This document shows, in pieces, positions 15,992-24,735 of a stretch of DNA of 54,632 bases. The stretch's first letter is position 1. The number at the start of each line of letters is the position of its first letter. The stretch is from an uncultured Ectothiorhodospiraceae bacterium (lineage in GTDB: Bacteria > Pseudomonadota > Gammaproteobacteria > UBA9214). The notes under the pieces were generated by a model. The model did not search any database and was not told where the DNA came from. It saw nothing but the letters and a program-made list of their open reading frames with translations. The translations under genes were made by a program, and so were the position numbers. Location: positions 1 to 54,632 of the forward strand of contig CAMYJI010000017.1 of the NCBI GenBank assembly GCA_947258545.1, given 5' to 3'.

Positions 15992-18523
15992 CTACTGCAG
16001 CAGCATTGCGGCACTGCCCAGTGTAGCGGCGCAGCTTGCCTTGACGATTTCCTCGGTACGCGTGGATGTCGCACACGTCGGTGACGGTCCGAGAGCACAT
16101 TCCGTCAAATTCAGGATAAGATCGTCCAGTTCACCGGTCACGGCGGCCGGATCGGGTTGCACGGTCAGTCCCGTGTTCATCACCCTGTTGATCAACGGCA
16201 CGATCACCAGGTCGCGCTGGGTCGCAGTATCGAACGCGGTGTCGGCAGTTTCCGGCGGGAATCCGCTGGTGAAGAATCCCGGGAAGTAGGTTTCACGCGT
16301 GATCGTACCGTTGTTTTCTACCAGTGCGCTGCAGTATTCAATCGCCAGTTGCGAGATCGCCATCTGGTGTGCGGACAGGAAGCCCTCGAGGTTCTCGACA
16401 GTCGGCAACTGCTGCATGATTGTCTGATACACCGCCTTGACATCGACCTGCCCGGTACTCACACCGGTGATCGCGGCCATTGTGGCATTGATCTCCTGGA
16501 AGTTGCGCACACCGATAACAGATGCCTCCGGCAGATCGGGTGGTGAAACCGGTGCGAGCGGCGCGGGCTCAACCACGACATTGGTCGCGCTTCCGAACAC
16601 CTCGAATGTCAGGAAGAACTGGTCGGCATCCGGTCCCTTATCGAGCGCGACAAGCGTGCCGATATCCGAGAGTGCCTGGCCGACACCCGTTGTATAGAGT
16701 GCGCTGCTGATCGTGGTGTCGAGATGCTTGTAGGCCTGGCCCACGCTCGCTTCCTTGCCGTTGGTGCCGATACGCATGCCGGCGACCGGGATACCGTCCG
16801 GTGCGGCGTTCGGATCCAGGCTGATGAAACGTGGAGCGTTGAACAGGTAGCTGTAGCTGTCGAACTGGCTTACTTCAATCAGCACGTAGCTGTCGGTCAT
16901 GCCGCTGTATTCGTCGACATTGAACAATAGGAAGAATTTCTCGCCAACACCGACCGAGAAATTCTGGGTGATCTGTTCCTGGGTCAGGACGCGGTTATGA
17001 ATGGCCACCATGCGCAGGACGCCCTGCCACTGGCGATCGCCTGAAACCTCGTTACCCAGCACAAAGGCAAAACTGTTGTCCCAGTCAACCAGGGTGCCAC
17101 CCGGCAGCGGGTCGACATCGTCGGTAAACACACCGTTGATGTAGATGCGACGGCCATTGACCGGATCGTAGGTCGCGACCACGTGCTGCAGTGTCGCTTG
17201 CAGGTCTTCATCGGCATCGGCTGTAACCAGCGACGGATCGCCGTTGGCGTCAGTCGTTGTGCTGCGGTTCATAAAGTTGTAGTTGTACAGTGTCTGGCCA
17301 AGCATGAAGTTACGCTGCGTCGTGCCGGCGGAATAGCTGATGATGCGCGCCGGCCCCTGTTGCGAGACATTGGCCGGTGCAACCCAGGCCTCGATGGTGT
17401 ATTCACCGGTGGCAGTTATCATGTTATGCAGTTTCTGACTGCTGCTGGTGGTTGCCTGGGCCTTGCCGCTGCTGATATTGATACCCCAGCCACCGACCCA
17501 GTCGACGCCGCCGCTCAGGGTCAGGTGCATGTCCGGCGCCACGCCACTGGTGTCAAACGCGGTATTGCCCAGGCCGGCCTTGAACTGGTACATGGCAATG
17601 ACATTGTTGTCATAGCGGTTGCCACCACTGGCGACGATCCCGTCGAACAGAGTCAGCGCCTTGCTGGTGAGCAGGTCCGGATCGATCGTGGTCACGCTGA
17701 TCGAGTCGGCATAGGCCGTAATGGCACTTTCCATCACCGTCGCGGATGCGACACAGTCTGAACTTCCGCTACTGCCCGGGTCCCAGCAATTGTGGAATTC
17801 AGCGTCCAGGCGCACCACGAAGCGGGAATTTTCCGGCGTATCCAGGTCGATTTTCGACTTGGCCGCTTCATACGCAGACTCCGGATCACTGGCGGCAAAG
17901 AACGGTGACTGCGCATCGGCGGACGAGTCGGTATGACAGCCGGCACAATTGGCGACAAGCACCGGGTGCACGGTCGCCGCGAAGCCTGACGCGTCGGCCG
18001 GAAATGATTTGCTGGCGACGGGTTCCATCAGCAGCGGCGCGGTCAGCGGGATGACGGTGCCGGATCCGGCCGCACTACCGGACCAGGCGGTGATATAGGC
18101 GGTAATCACATCGGCGCAGGCCTGGTCGCTGGCCAGCCAGCAATTATGTCCGCCGGCCACCTTGTTGACCATAAGGGAATTTGCCGGCGTTGTCAGATCA
18201 ACAATGCCGTTGGCCTCGGCATAGGCAAGGTTGATGTCGTCATCGCGCACAAATGTCGGCGCCTGGCCCGCGGTGGTGTGACAACTGCCGCAACGGTTAG
18301 TCGGGCTGAGATTGTCCCAGACGTTCAGTTTGAAGGCCTGCACATCCGTGGTTGTCGGTGGCGGCCCGTTGTAATTCGAGGTCGATGCAACGGCACCGAC
18401 GGTGTTCGGATTTTGGGAAGTGCCCTCCCCGCCACCACAGGCCGTCAGGCCGGCGCCTGTTACCAGGATGGCCGCCAGCGCAAGGACGTTATGAGGCAAC
18501 CAGGGAATGATTGTATATTTCAT
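15992..18523 (-). CDS. LamG-domain diheme cytochrome lipoprotein
   Basis: An 843-residue lipoprotein (signal ending GAGLTACGGG). Two c-type heme motifs lie near the N-terminus: CGSCH (78-82) and CAGCH (193-197), each followed by matching segments (INLAYAEANGIVDL..N and ESAYEAAKSKIDL..N, then NCW), so the cytochrome module is internally duplicated. Residues of about 285-490 fit a laminin-G/concanavalin-like jelly roll (IEAWVAPANVSQQGPARIISYS ... GRRIYINGVFTDD ... FAFVLGNE). The remaining 350 residues are not recognised. It is probably an outer-membrane-attached electron-transfer or binding protein. Four bases separate it from the preceding gene. Confidence 0.83.
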   Translation of the reverse strand: MKYTIIPWLPHNVLALAAILVTGAGLTACGGGEGTSQNPNTVGAVASTSNYNGPPPTTTDVQAFKLNVWDNLSPTNRCGSCHTTAGQAPTFVRDDDINLAYAEANGIVDLTTPANSLMVNKVAGGHNCWLASDQACADVITAYITAWSGSAAGSGTVIPLTAPLLMEPVASKSFPADASGFAATVHPVLVANCAGCHTDSSADAQSPFFAASDPESAYEAAKSKIDLDTPENSRFVVRLDAEFHNCWDPGSSGSSDCVASATVMESAITAYADSISVTTIDPDLLTSKALTLFDGIVASGGNRYDNNVIAMYQFKAGLGNTAFDTSGVAPDMHLTLSGGVDWVGGWGINISSGKAQATTSSSQKLHNMITATGEYTIEAWVAPANVSQQGPARIISYSAGTTQRNFMLGQTLYNYNFMNRSTTTDANGDPSLVTADADEDLQATLQHVVATYDPVNGRRIYINGVFTDDVDPLPGGTLVDWDNSFAFVLGNEVSGDRQWQGVLRMVAIHNRVLTQEQITQNFSVGVGEKFFLLFNVDEYSGMTDSYVLIEVSQFDSYSYLFNAPRFISLDPNAAPDGIPVAGMRIGTNGKEASVGQAYKHLDTTISSALYTTGVGQALSDIGTLVALDKGPDADQFFLTFEVFGSATNVVVEPAPLAPVSPPDLPEASVIGVRNFQEINATMAAITGVSTGQVDVKAVYQTIMQQLPTVENLEGFLSAHQMAISQLAIEYCSALVENNGTITRETYFPGFFTSGFPPETADTAFDTATQRDLVIVPLINRVMNTGLTVQPDPAAVTGELDDLILNLTECALGPSPTCATSTRTEEIVKASCAATLGSAAMLLQ

Positions 18524-18526
18524 GCC

Positions 18527-19720
18527 TCAGTCACCCTTGCAGTAGACAGCGGTTTCCGCAAACACTGCCTTCATGTTGTAGTTACTGGCCTTGAAATTTG
18601 CCGTGATGGCGGCAACCTCGCTGCGGTCCGCGGTGTTGCCCGGTTCACGCAGGCACACGGTGCGGAATACCTTCTCCACCTGGCAGCTGGCAAAGGCGTC
18701 GCTGCTGGCAAGTTCGACGCCCAGCGAGCGGATGCCATTGCCGCTTCCCGGCAGCCCCGGGTCCCAGCCAAGCAATGCATTCTGGCCATAGCGCCAGTAG
18801 TTGTCCCAGCTGTCATCCGGCGTGATGAAGCCGTACTTGAAGGTATCGGCGTTGATGCTGTACTTGGGCTGCACTACACCGGGGGTGTATTCGATGCTGC
18901 CGGTGTCCTCGTTGAAGTTGTAGTAGGCAAATGCCTGCGCCATCGGATCCATCCCGTTATGGCAGCCGACGCAGGAGTTCATGAAGATGCGGCTGTCTCC
19001 GCCAGGGCTGCGTGACACGTCCTGGCGGATGCGGTCCGGCGAGCGGCTGGTGTCCTTGACCTGCTCCAGGTCGTTGCACAGGTGATTGAGCAGGGTGAAA
19101 CGGAACATGGCGCGGTTGGTTCCGGCAACGAAGAAGGCCGCGGCACCGGCACGCGTGGTCATGATGCCGGCCGTGGCTGCTGCCGGCAGGCTGGATGCCG
19201 TGGACTGTGCCACCGGCACCAGGTTTGCCATCAGATCGATACCCTGGTCTTCCAGGGCGATATAGTGCGCGTTATCCGTCATCGAGTAGGCCGGGACCGG
19301 CAATGACGCTGCACCGGTGTAGACGAGATCGGCGGACAACAGCGTATTGAACGGTACGTCGTCGCGGATCATGCCGATGACAGTGGCCGTGTAGTCGTTC
19401 AGCGGCGCAAACACGGTCTGCTCACGGTTCGTCCAGGGTGTGGCAAAGTTTTTCAGTGTGATGTTGTAGAACGCACTGTCGTCCATCGCCATCATGGCGG
19501 CGCTGATTGCATTACCGGAGCCAATCGCGGCTTCCATGGCATCCAGAACCGTTTCGGATGGCGGTATGCCCGCCAGGCGATCGTGCATGCGCTTTGCCTG
19601 GCGCCGTTCCAGGTCGCCTGCCAGCACATGCGTGGCGAAAACACAGGCCAGTGCCAGGACGGGAACGGCTCGGCCGAAACTTCTAAATAACTCAACACTC
19701 CGAACAGATTGATTACGCAT
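18527..19720 (-). CDS. Exported mono-heme c-type protein
   Basis: A 397-residue exported protein with an N-terminal signal (AVPVLALACVFATHVLAGD). One heme motif, CVGCH, lies in the C-terminal half within IFMNSCVGCHNGMDPMAQAFAYY; the CxxCHxGMDP form recalls DUF1588-type proteins of planctomycete-like cytochrome clusters. A late segment has C..EKVFRTVCLRE, like DUF1585-type tails. I do not assign a firm family. It is the first gene of a three-gene minus-strand unit with the LamG/cytochrome and Tat-exported proteins, divergent from the HzsA-like gene across 229 bases that should hold both promoters. Confidence 0.75.
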   Translation of the reverse strand: MRNQSVRSVELFRSFGRAVPVLALACVFATHVLAGDLERRQAKRMHDRLAGIPPSETVLDAMEAAIGSGNAISAAMMAMDDSAFYNITLKNFATPWTNREQTVFAPLNDYTATVIGMIRDDVPFNTLLSADLVYTGAASLPVPAYSMTDNAHYIALEDQGIDLMANLVPVAQSTASSLPAAATAGIMTTRAGAAAFFVAGTNRAMFRFTLLNHLCNDLEQVKDTSRSPDRIRQDVSRSPGGDSRIFMNSCVGCHNGMDPMAQAFAYYNFNEDTGSIEYTPGVVQPKYSINADTFKYGFITPDDSWDNYWRYGQNALLGWDPGLPGSGNGIRSLGVELASSDAFASCQVEKVFRTVCLREPGNTADRSEVAAITANFKASNYNMKAVFAETAVYCKGD

Positions 19721-19949
19721 GCGCTCTATCCCGGCCTGTTATGGTTTCATGACCGATCTTTGGCCCGTGTAGGCAGATGGTGATGCGACAAGCGTTTTTT
19801 TTCTATGACGCAGTTCGCGGAATTGCCCCTCCCGCCAACCTATAGTCGAACTGTGATCAACGGGGAGGAGTCGGTGTGCAACCGGTCACAGTCAGGCGAC
19901 ATGCACGGCCCCGCGTATCAGGTTTATCCCCCAGAGGGCCGATCAGCAG

Positions 19950-22553
19950 ATGACTATGAACGCACTATCCGGACTATTTCCCATGACACCGGCCTGCTAC
20001 CGCCTGGGGGCATTGTTACTGGCGGGGGTGTTGCTGGGGGGTTGTGGCGGGGGCGACGGTCAGGACCCGGATCCGCTGGTGGAGGATTTCGGCATCGCCT
20101 TTGTCAGGCGTCCGCTGCAGATGGATGATGCCGGCGTGGTCGTCCAGCCGGACATCCGCGAGATCGGGTCCTTTACCCCCGGTGGTGACCTGTTCTATCG
20201 CGATCTCGCCTCGCCGAGTGCGCCGGAACGCAATATCACCGCTGCGATTACCCAGGACATGGGTGATGTCAGGGATGTGGAAGTCTCCTACGACGGCACC
20301 CGGCTGCTGTTTTCCCTGCATCAGCCGGAGATTCCCAATGCAGATCCGCCAGACCAGAACAAGTGGGACATCTGGGAATACGATATCAGCGCCGATTCGC
20401 TGCGCCGCGTGACCGCTACGGATAACACGGCAAAGGCCGGCGATGACGTGGCGCCGCATTACCTGCCGGACGGGCGCATCATCTTTTCCTCCACGCGCCA
20501 GCGCCAGTCGCGCGCCACCCTGCTGGATGAGGGCAAGACGGCATTCTCCGCGGTGAATGAGAACCGCAATGAGACCGCTTTCGTGCTGCACGTCATGGAC
20601 AGTGATGGCGGCAATATCCACCAGGTTTCGTACAACCAGAGCCATGACCTCGATCCCATGGTACTGGGTACCGGCCTGGACTCCGGCCAGGTGGTGTTCA
20701 GTCGCTGGGACAACATGGGCAGCCGCAATGCCATCAGCCTCTACAAGATGCATCCTGACGGTTCCGAGCTGCAACTGTATTACGGCGCACACAGTCATGA
20801 CACCGGCACCGGCGGCGCGGAGGTTCACTTCCTGCAGCCGCGCGAGACGCCTGATGGTCGCCTGATGACTGTGATGCTGCCGTTCACCAACACCTGGCGC
20901 GGCGGCGAACTGGTGCTGATCGATGCCGGGAATTATCTGGACAACAGCTTCCCGACGGCGCCGAACCAGGGTGTCCTTACCGGCCCGGCCCAGCAGGATG
21001 CGACCGTTAACGACGTCCATACCGACAACACCCTGTCACCCGGCGGTCGTTTCATGAGTGCCTGGCCGCTGCTGGATGGTAGCAACCGGGCCCTGGTCAG
21101 CTGGAGCAGCTGCCGGCTGATCGAGGATACCCGGATTGTACCCTGTACACCGGCCGGACTGGCCAACCCGGCGGCCGTTGAAGCGGACCCGATATACGGA
21201 ATCTTTATCTACGACATGGATAACGAGACGCAATTACCGATTGTCGTCCCCCAGGAAGGCTTTGTCCTGACTGATGTCGTCGCGGCGGCACCGCATGCGT
21301 TGCCCTCTCTCATCTTCGACAAGGTCCCTGGCACCGGCCTCGACCAGCAGGCCTACGATGAAGGTGTCGGTATCCTCGATATCCGCAGTGTCTATGATAC
21401 GGACGGCATGGACACCACATCATTGGGCATTGCAACGCTGGCCGATCCGGCACAGGCAGTCGCCGATGACCGTCCTGCCCGCTTCCTGCGCATCGTCAAG
21501 GCCGTCGGCATCCCCGACAACGACACCCTGATGCTGTCGGGAACGGCCTTTGGCGCCAGCAACGCGCAGTTGATGCGCGAGATCATCGGTTATGTGCCGG
21601 TACAGCCGGACGGGTCCGTCCGGGTCAAGGTACCCGCTAACGTCCCACTGGCTATCAGCGTGCTGGACAAGGACGCGCGCCGCATCGGTGCACGTCACCA
21701 GAACTGGCTGCAGGTGCGCGCGGGAGAGACCCTCGGCTGCATCGGCTGCCACGACCACAGCACGGGTACCCCGCACGGCCAGCCGGCGGACCCGATGCCG
21801 CGTGGCCTGGTCTCGGTATATCCCGGTGCATTAACTACCGGCCTGCCGTTCCCGAATACGCTTTCCACATGGTGGGCGGATGCCGGCGAGACCATGGCTC
21901 AGGCCCTGACGCGGATCGATCCGGACCAGATGCTGCCGACGGTTGACCTGTTCTATGACGATATCTGGACCGACGAGATGGCTGCGGGACGACCGAAGGA
22001 TTTGGATTTCTCATATACATATGCAGCACTGGCCACCCCGGCGCCGGCCACACCGGCGTGCCAGACCAGCTGGAACAATATCTGTCGGACGGTTATCCAT
22101 TATGAACAGCATATCCACCCGCTGTGGGGGCGTGACCGGGATGCCAATACCTGCATCAATTGCCACGCGGAGACTGATGCCGCCGGCATGTTGAGGGTGC
22201 CGGACGCCCAGCTGGACCTGACCGATGGCCTGGACCCACTGGTACCCGAGCATTTCAAGGCCTACCGCGAACTGCTGTTCGAGGACTTCGCCCAGGAGAT
22301 CGGCTCCACGGGTCTGCAGGACATCATGGTGCCAGGGCCGATCGATCCGATTACCGGGCTGTCGACATCGGTGCCGGTAGCGGTGGCAGCGTCCATGAAT
22401 GCAGCGGGTGCCAACTCCAGCACCGCCTTCTTCTCGCGCTTTGCCGCAACTGGCACACATGCCGGCAGGCTTGAACCGGATGAACTGCGACTGCTGTCCG
22501 AATGGCTGGATATCGGTGCGCAGTATTACAACGACCCGTTTATCGCGCCATGA
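19950..22553 (+). CDS. HzsA-like diheme lipoprotein with TolB-type propeller
   Basis: An 867-residue lipoprotein (LGALLLAGVLLGGCGGGDG). The first 400 residues contain WD40/TolB-like blades (VEVSYDGTRLLFSLH, HYLPDGRIIFSSTRQR, VVFSRWDN..., ETPDGRLMTVM). The middle block (LSGTAFGASNAQLMREIIGY, then VQPDGSVRVKVPANVPLAISVLD, then GCIGCHDH) fits the domain family named after the hydrazine synthase alpha subunit. A second heme motif, CINCH, follows at about residue 733. The resemblance is to the domain, not the anammox enzyme: the beta and gamma subunits are absent. Start: ATG 19950, alternatives 19956 and 19983. It heads a plus-strand operon with two barrel proteins. Confidence 0.8.
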   Translation: MTMNALSGLFPMTPACYRLGALLLAGVLLGGCGGGDGQDPDPLVEDFGIAFVRRPLQMDDAGVVVQPDIREIGSFTPGGDLFYRDLASPSAPERNITAAITQDMGDVRDVEVSYDGTRLLFSLHQPEIPNADPPDQNKWDIWEYDISADSLRRVTATDNTAKAGDDVAPHYLPDGRIIFSSTRQRQSRATLLDEGKTAFSAVNENRNETAFVLHVMDSDGGNIHQVSYNQSHDLDPMVLGTGLDSGQVVFSRWDNMGSRNAISLYKMHPDGSELQLYYGAHSHDTGTGGAEVHFLQPRETPDGRLMTVMLPFTNTWRGGELVLIDAGNYLDNSFPTAPNQGVLTGPAQQDATVNDVHTDNTLSPGGRFMSAWPLLDGSNRALVSWSSCRLIEDTRIVPCTPAGLANPAAVEADPIYGIFIYDMDNETQLPIVVPQEGFVLTDVVAAAPHALPSLIFDKVPGTGLDQQAYDEGVGILDIRSVYDTDGMDTTSLGIATLADPAQAVADDRPARFLRIVKAVGIPDNDTLMLSGTAFGASNAQLMREIIGYVPVQPDGSVRVKVPANVPLAISVLDKDARRIGARHQNWLQVRAGETLGCIGCHDHSTGTPHGQPADPMPRGLVSVYPGALTTGLPFPNTLSTWWADAGETMAQALTRIDPDQMLPTVDLFYDDIWTDEMAAGRPKDLDFSYTYAALATPAPATPACQTSWNNICRTVIHYEQHIHPLWGRDRDANTCINCHAETDAAGMLRVPDAQLDLTDGLDPLVPEHFKAYRELLFEDFAQEIGSTGLQDIMVPGPIDPITGLSTSVPVAVAASMNAAGANSSTAFFSRFAATGTHAGRLEPDELRLLSEWLDIGAQYYNDPFIAP

Positions 22554-23344
22554 GGGCGGAAAGATGCACGCCTGTGATCACTCATGTCCGGCCGCTCCCC
22601 CGCAGCCGCGTACTTATCGGCATCCTGCTGCTGTTGCAGTGCCTGTTTGGCACGCCGGTCCTTGCGGAAGAGGATTTCCACGAGGTACGGGTCGCCGAGC
22701 CCTACCTCGAGATGCACACCGGTCCGGGACGTGGCTACCCGGTGTTCCACGTGGTGGACCGGGGCGAACTGGTTCAGGTTATCAAGCGCCGCACCGACTG
22801 GTTCATGGTTCAGACAAAGCGTGGCAAGCAGGGCTGGGTCAAGCGTGCGGAAATGGAGTTGACCATGACCCCGGACGGCGGGCCGACACAGTTTGCCGAG
22901 GCGGAATTCGGTGATTTTACACGGCGTTCCTGGGAGGCAGGTTTCCTTGCGGGCGATTTCGAGGGTGCAAACATCGTATCGGTGTATGCGGGCCATTACC
23001 TGACACGGAACCTTTCCGTCGAACTGGCACTGTCGCAGGTATTCGGCAATTTTTCCGATGCCCTGATGGCAAGTGCCAACCTGCTGGCGCAGCCGTTTCC
23101 GGAATGGCGCCTGTCACCGTTTTTCCTGCTTGGCACCGGTGCGATCTACACCGACCCCAATGTCACGCTGGTGGACGAACAGGACCGTACCGAACAGATC
23201 AGCAATGTCGGGGTGGGGCTGCGCTGGTACCTGACACGACGCTTCATCCTGCGGGCTGAATACCAGAATCACGTCATTTTCCAGAACAAGGACGACAACC
23301 AGGAGATAAACGAATGGAAAGCCGGATTTGCATTTTTCTTTTGA
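22550..23344 (+). CDS. SH3-domain outer-membrane barrel protein
   Basis: About 264 residues from ATG 22550, which overlaps the preceding stop as ATGA. After a signal sequence (VLIGILLLLQCLFGTPVLA) comes a bacterial SH3 domain (VRVAEPYLEMHTGPGRGYPVFHVVDRGELVQVIKR ... WFMVQTKRGKQGWVKR), which usually binds peptidoglycan. The C-terminal 150 residues have alternating beta strands ending in aromatic residues (VSVYAGHYLTRNLSVELAL, VGVGLRWYLTRRFILRAEY, WKAGFAFFF), typical of an outer-membrane barrel with a terminal Phe. The layout would join the cell wall to the outer membrane, which suits a trans-envelope machine. It overlaps the next gene by 31 bases. Confidence 0.83.
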   Translation: MRAERCTPVITHVRPLPRSRVLIGILLLLQCLFGTPVLAEEDFHEVRVAEPYLEMHTGPGRGYPVFHVVDRGELVQVIKRRTDWFMVQTKRGKQGWVKRAEMELTMTPDGGPTQFAEAEFGDFTRRSWEAGFLAGDFEGANIVSVYAGHYLTRNLSVELALSQVFGNFSDALMASANLLAQPFPEWRLSPFFLLGTGAIYTDPNVTLVDEQDRTEQISNVGVGLRWYLTRRFILRAEYQNHVIFQNKDDNQEINEWKAGFAFFF

Positions 23345-23985
23345 GGTCGGTGCCATTGCTGATACTGCTTGGCGTGTCGAGCGGTTGTTCCCTGCTGCGC
23401 ACGGAGGAGCCCACGGTATACAGCGAGTCTGAACCGGTAATCAAGCCGGGTATCGAGCGGCGAACCCTGACCGAGGCGGATATCGACAGCGAGGATTTCG
23501 AGGTCGGTGCCTTCGCCGGTGTAATGAGCATCGAGGACTTCGGCAGTAATGCCGTGTACGGTGTGCGGGCGGCCTACCACGTCACCGAGGATTTCTTTTT
23601 CGAGGCCGCCGCGGGTGCGACCGAGGCCGGCAAGACCAGCTATGAGACCCTCAGTGGCGGGGCCCGGTTGCTGACCGGAAGTCAGCGCGACCTGTACTAC
23701 TACAACCTTTCACTTGGTTACAACGCCCTGCCGGGCGAGAGTTTCATCGGCAGCCGCTATGCCTTCAACAGCGCGTTCATTCTCATGGCCGGCGTCGGCA
23801 ATACCGAGTTTGCTGACGACAGCCACTTCACTTTCAACATCGGTGCCGGATACCGGTTCCTGCTGAACGACTGGGTCGCGCTGCACCTGGATTTCAAGGA
23901 CCACATCTTCGAGTCGGACCTGCTGGGCACCGACAAGTACACCCACAACCTGGAAGGCAGCGTCGGCCTTTCCGTGTTTTTTTAA
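23314..23985 (+). CDS. Outer-membrane beta-barrel lipoprotein (OMP_myx_plus-like)
   Basis: A 223-residue protein with a lipobox (LLILLGVSSGCSLL), then a short linker (IERRTLTEADIDSEDFEVGAFAG) and an eight-strand-like barrel: GAFAGVMSIEDFG, VYGVRAAYHVTEDFFFEAAAG, YYYNLSLGYNALPGE, FNIGAGYRFLLNDWVALHLDFKDHIF, LEGSVGLSVFF. Length and pattern fit the outer-membrane barrel family shared by myxobacteria and some gammaproteobacteria (TIGR04565-like, from memory). AGGAG precedes ATG 23314, inside the end of the previous gene, so both barrels are translated together. The pair may be analogous to the two small barrels GltA/GltB of the Myxococcus complex. Confidence 0.8.
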   Translation: MESRICIFLLRSVPLLILLGVSSGCSLLRTEEPTVYSESEPVIKPGIERRTLTEADIDSEDFEVGAFAGVMSIEDFGSNAVYGVRAAYHVTEDFFFEAAAGATEAGKTSYETLSGGARLLTGSQRDLYYYNLSLGYNALPGESFIGSRYAFNSAFILMAGVGNTEFADDSHFTFNIGAGYRFLLNDWVALHLDFKDHIFESDLLGTDKYTHNLEGSVGLSVFF

Positions 23986-23995
23986 GGAGCCTGAT

Positions 23996-24502
23996 ATGCG
24001 TAACACACAATCCGGTTACATGAGAAAGTCACTGGCAGCCGCGCTGGTGCTGCTGGCAACCGCGGTAACAGCCGGTACCGACCAGGCACCTGCGCCTGAC
24101 TTCAGCCTGAAGAGTGACAGCGGCGAGAACCTCAGGCTCAGTGAGCTGCGTGGCGAGGTGGTGCTGATCAATTTCTGGGCATCCTGGTGCGGACCCTGCC
24201 GCCAGGAGATGCCGGTCCTGAGCGAGCTGCATGACAAGTACAAGGCCATGGGCTTCACCGTACTGGGTGTCAACGTGGAGGAAAACTCCGACGAGGCCCG
24301 CAAACTGCTGAAAGACATGCCGGTCAGCTTTCCCGTGCTGTTCGACAACGACAGCAGCGTAAGCAAGCAGTATGACGTGGCCGCCATGCCAAGCACCGTA
24401 CTGGTCGATCGCAACGGCAATATGCGTTACCTGCACAAGGGTTACAAGCCCGGCCTCGAGGAAACCTACGTCCAGCAGGTGCGAAGCCTGCTCAGGGAGT
24501 GA
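23996..24502 (+). CDS. TlpA/ResA-like periplasmic thioredoxin
   Basis: A 168-residue exported thioredoxin-fold protein. AAGGAG precedes ATG 23996; the signal is SLAAALVLLATAVTAG. The core contains PAPDFSLKSDSGENLRLSELRGEVVLINFWASWCGPCRQEMP with the active-site CGPC, then VLGVNVEENSDEARKLLKDM and AMPSTVLVDRNGNM with the cis-Pro. This is the TlpA/ResA group, which reduces disulfides, often in apocytochrome c heme-binding motifs, or supports other thiol proteins. Several cytochromes with CxxCH are encoded close by, so maturation of these or of DUF4266 (Cys-rich tail) is plausible. It is co-transcribed with the barrels and DUF4266/DUF3570. Confidence 0.92.
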   Translation: MRNTQSGYMRKSLAAALVLLATAVTAGTDQAPAPDFSLKSDSGENLRLSELRGEVVLINFWASWCGPCRQEMPVLSELHDKYKAMGFTVLGVNVEENSDEARKLLKDMPVSFPVLFDNDSSVSKQYDVAAMPSTVLVDRNGNMRYLHKGYKPGLEETYVQQVRSLLRE

Positions 24503-24735
24503 TGCCTGTGATGTGCCTGCGTGCGTGTTGTCTGTGGCTGACTGCCCTGTTGCTGACGGGTTGCAGTTCGATCGAGCCCTGGGTGAAGCCCTACGAGCGG
24601 GCGCACCTGGCCGACCCGATCATGGCGTTTGACCGCCACCCGGTCTCGGGGGCCTACATGACGCATGTTTACCAGGCCCGCGAGGCAGCACGTGGCGCCG
24701 AGGGTGGAAACGGAGGTGGCTGTGGCTGTAACTAG
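24502..24735 (+). CDS. DUF4266 small lipoprotein
   Basis: About 77 residues, with a lipobox (LTALLLTGCSSIEPW) and the DUF4266 pattern VKPYERAHLADPIMAFDRHP, a HVYQAREAARG segment and the terminal GGNGGGCGCN. The C-terminal Gly/Cys tail is a family hallmark and could bind metal or form a disulfide. ATG 24502 overlaps the thioredoxin stop; ATG 24511 is also possible. By gene neighbourhood in many bacteria, DUF4266 goes with DUF3570, a TlpA-like protein and ApbE, all present in this window. Molecular function is unknown. Confidence 0.88.
   Translation: MPVMCLRACCLWLTALLLTGCSSIEPWVKPYERAHLADPIMAFDRHPVSGAYMTHVYQAREAARGAEGGNGGGCGCN

Noticed and set aside
18146..19015. 289-codon plus-strand frame across the cytochrome genes
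   Set aside because: Spans two real minus-strand genes with heme motifs; composition is typical of a shadow.
20016..21020. 334-codon minus-strand frame inside the HzsA-like gene
   Set aside because: Antisense shadow; the plus strand encodes propeller blades and CxxCH motifs.
19950..22553. Hydrazine synthase (anammox) function for the HzsA-like protein
   Set aside because: Only the domain resemblance is seen; the other subunits and other anammox genes are absent, and such domains occur in many non-anammox bacteria.
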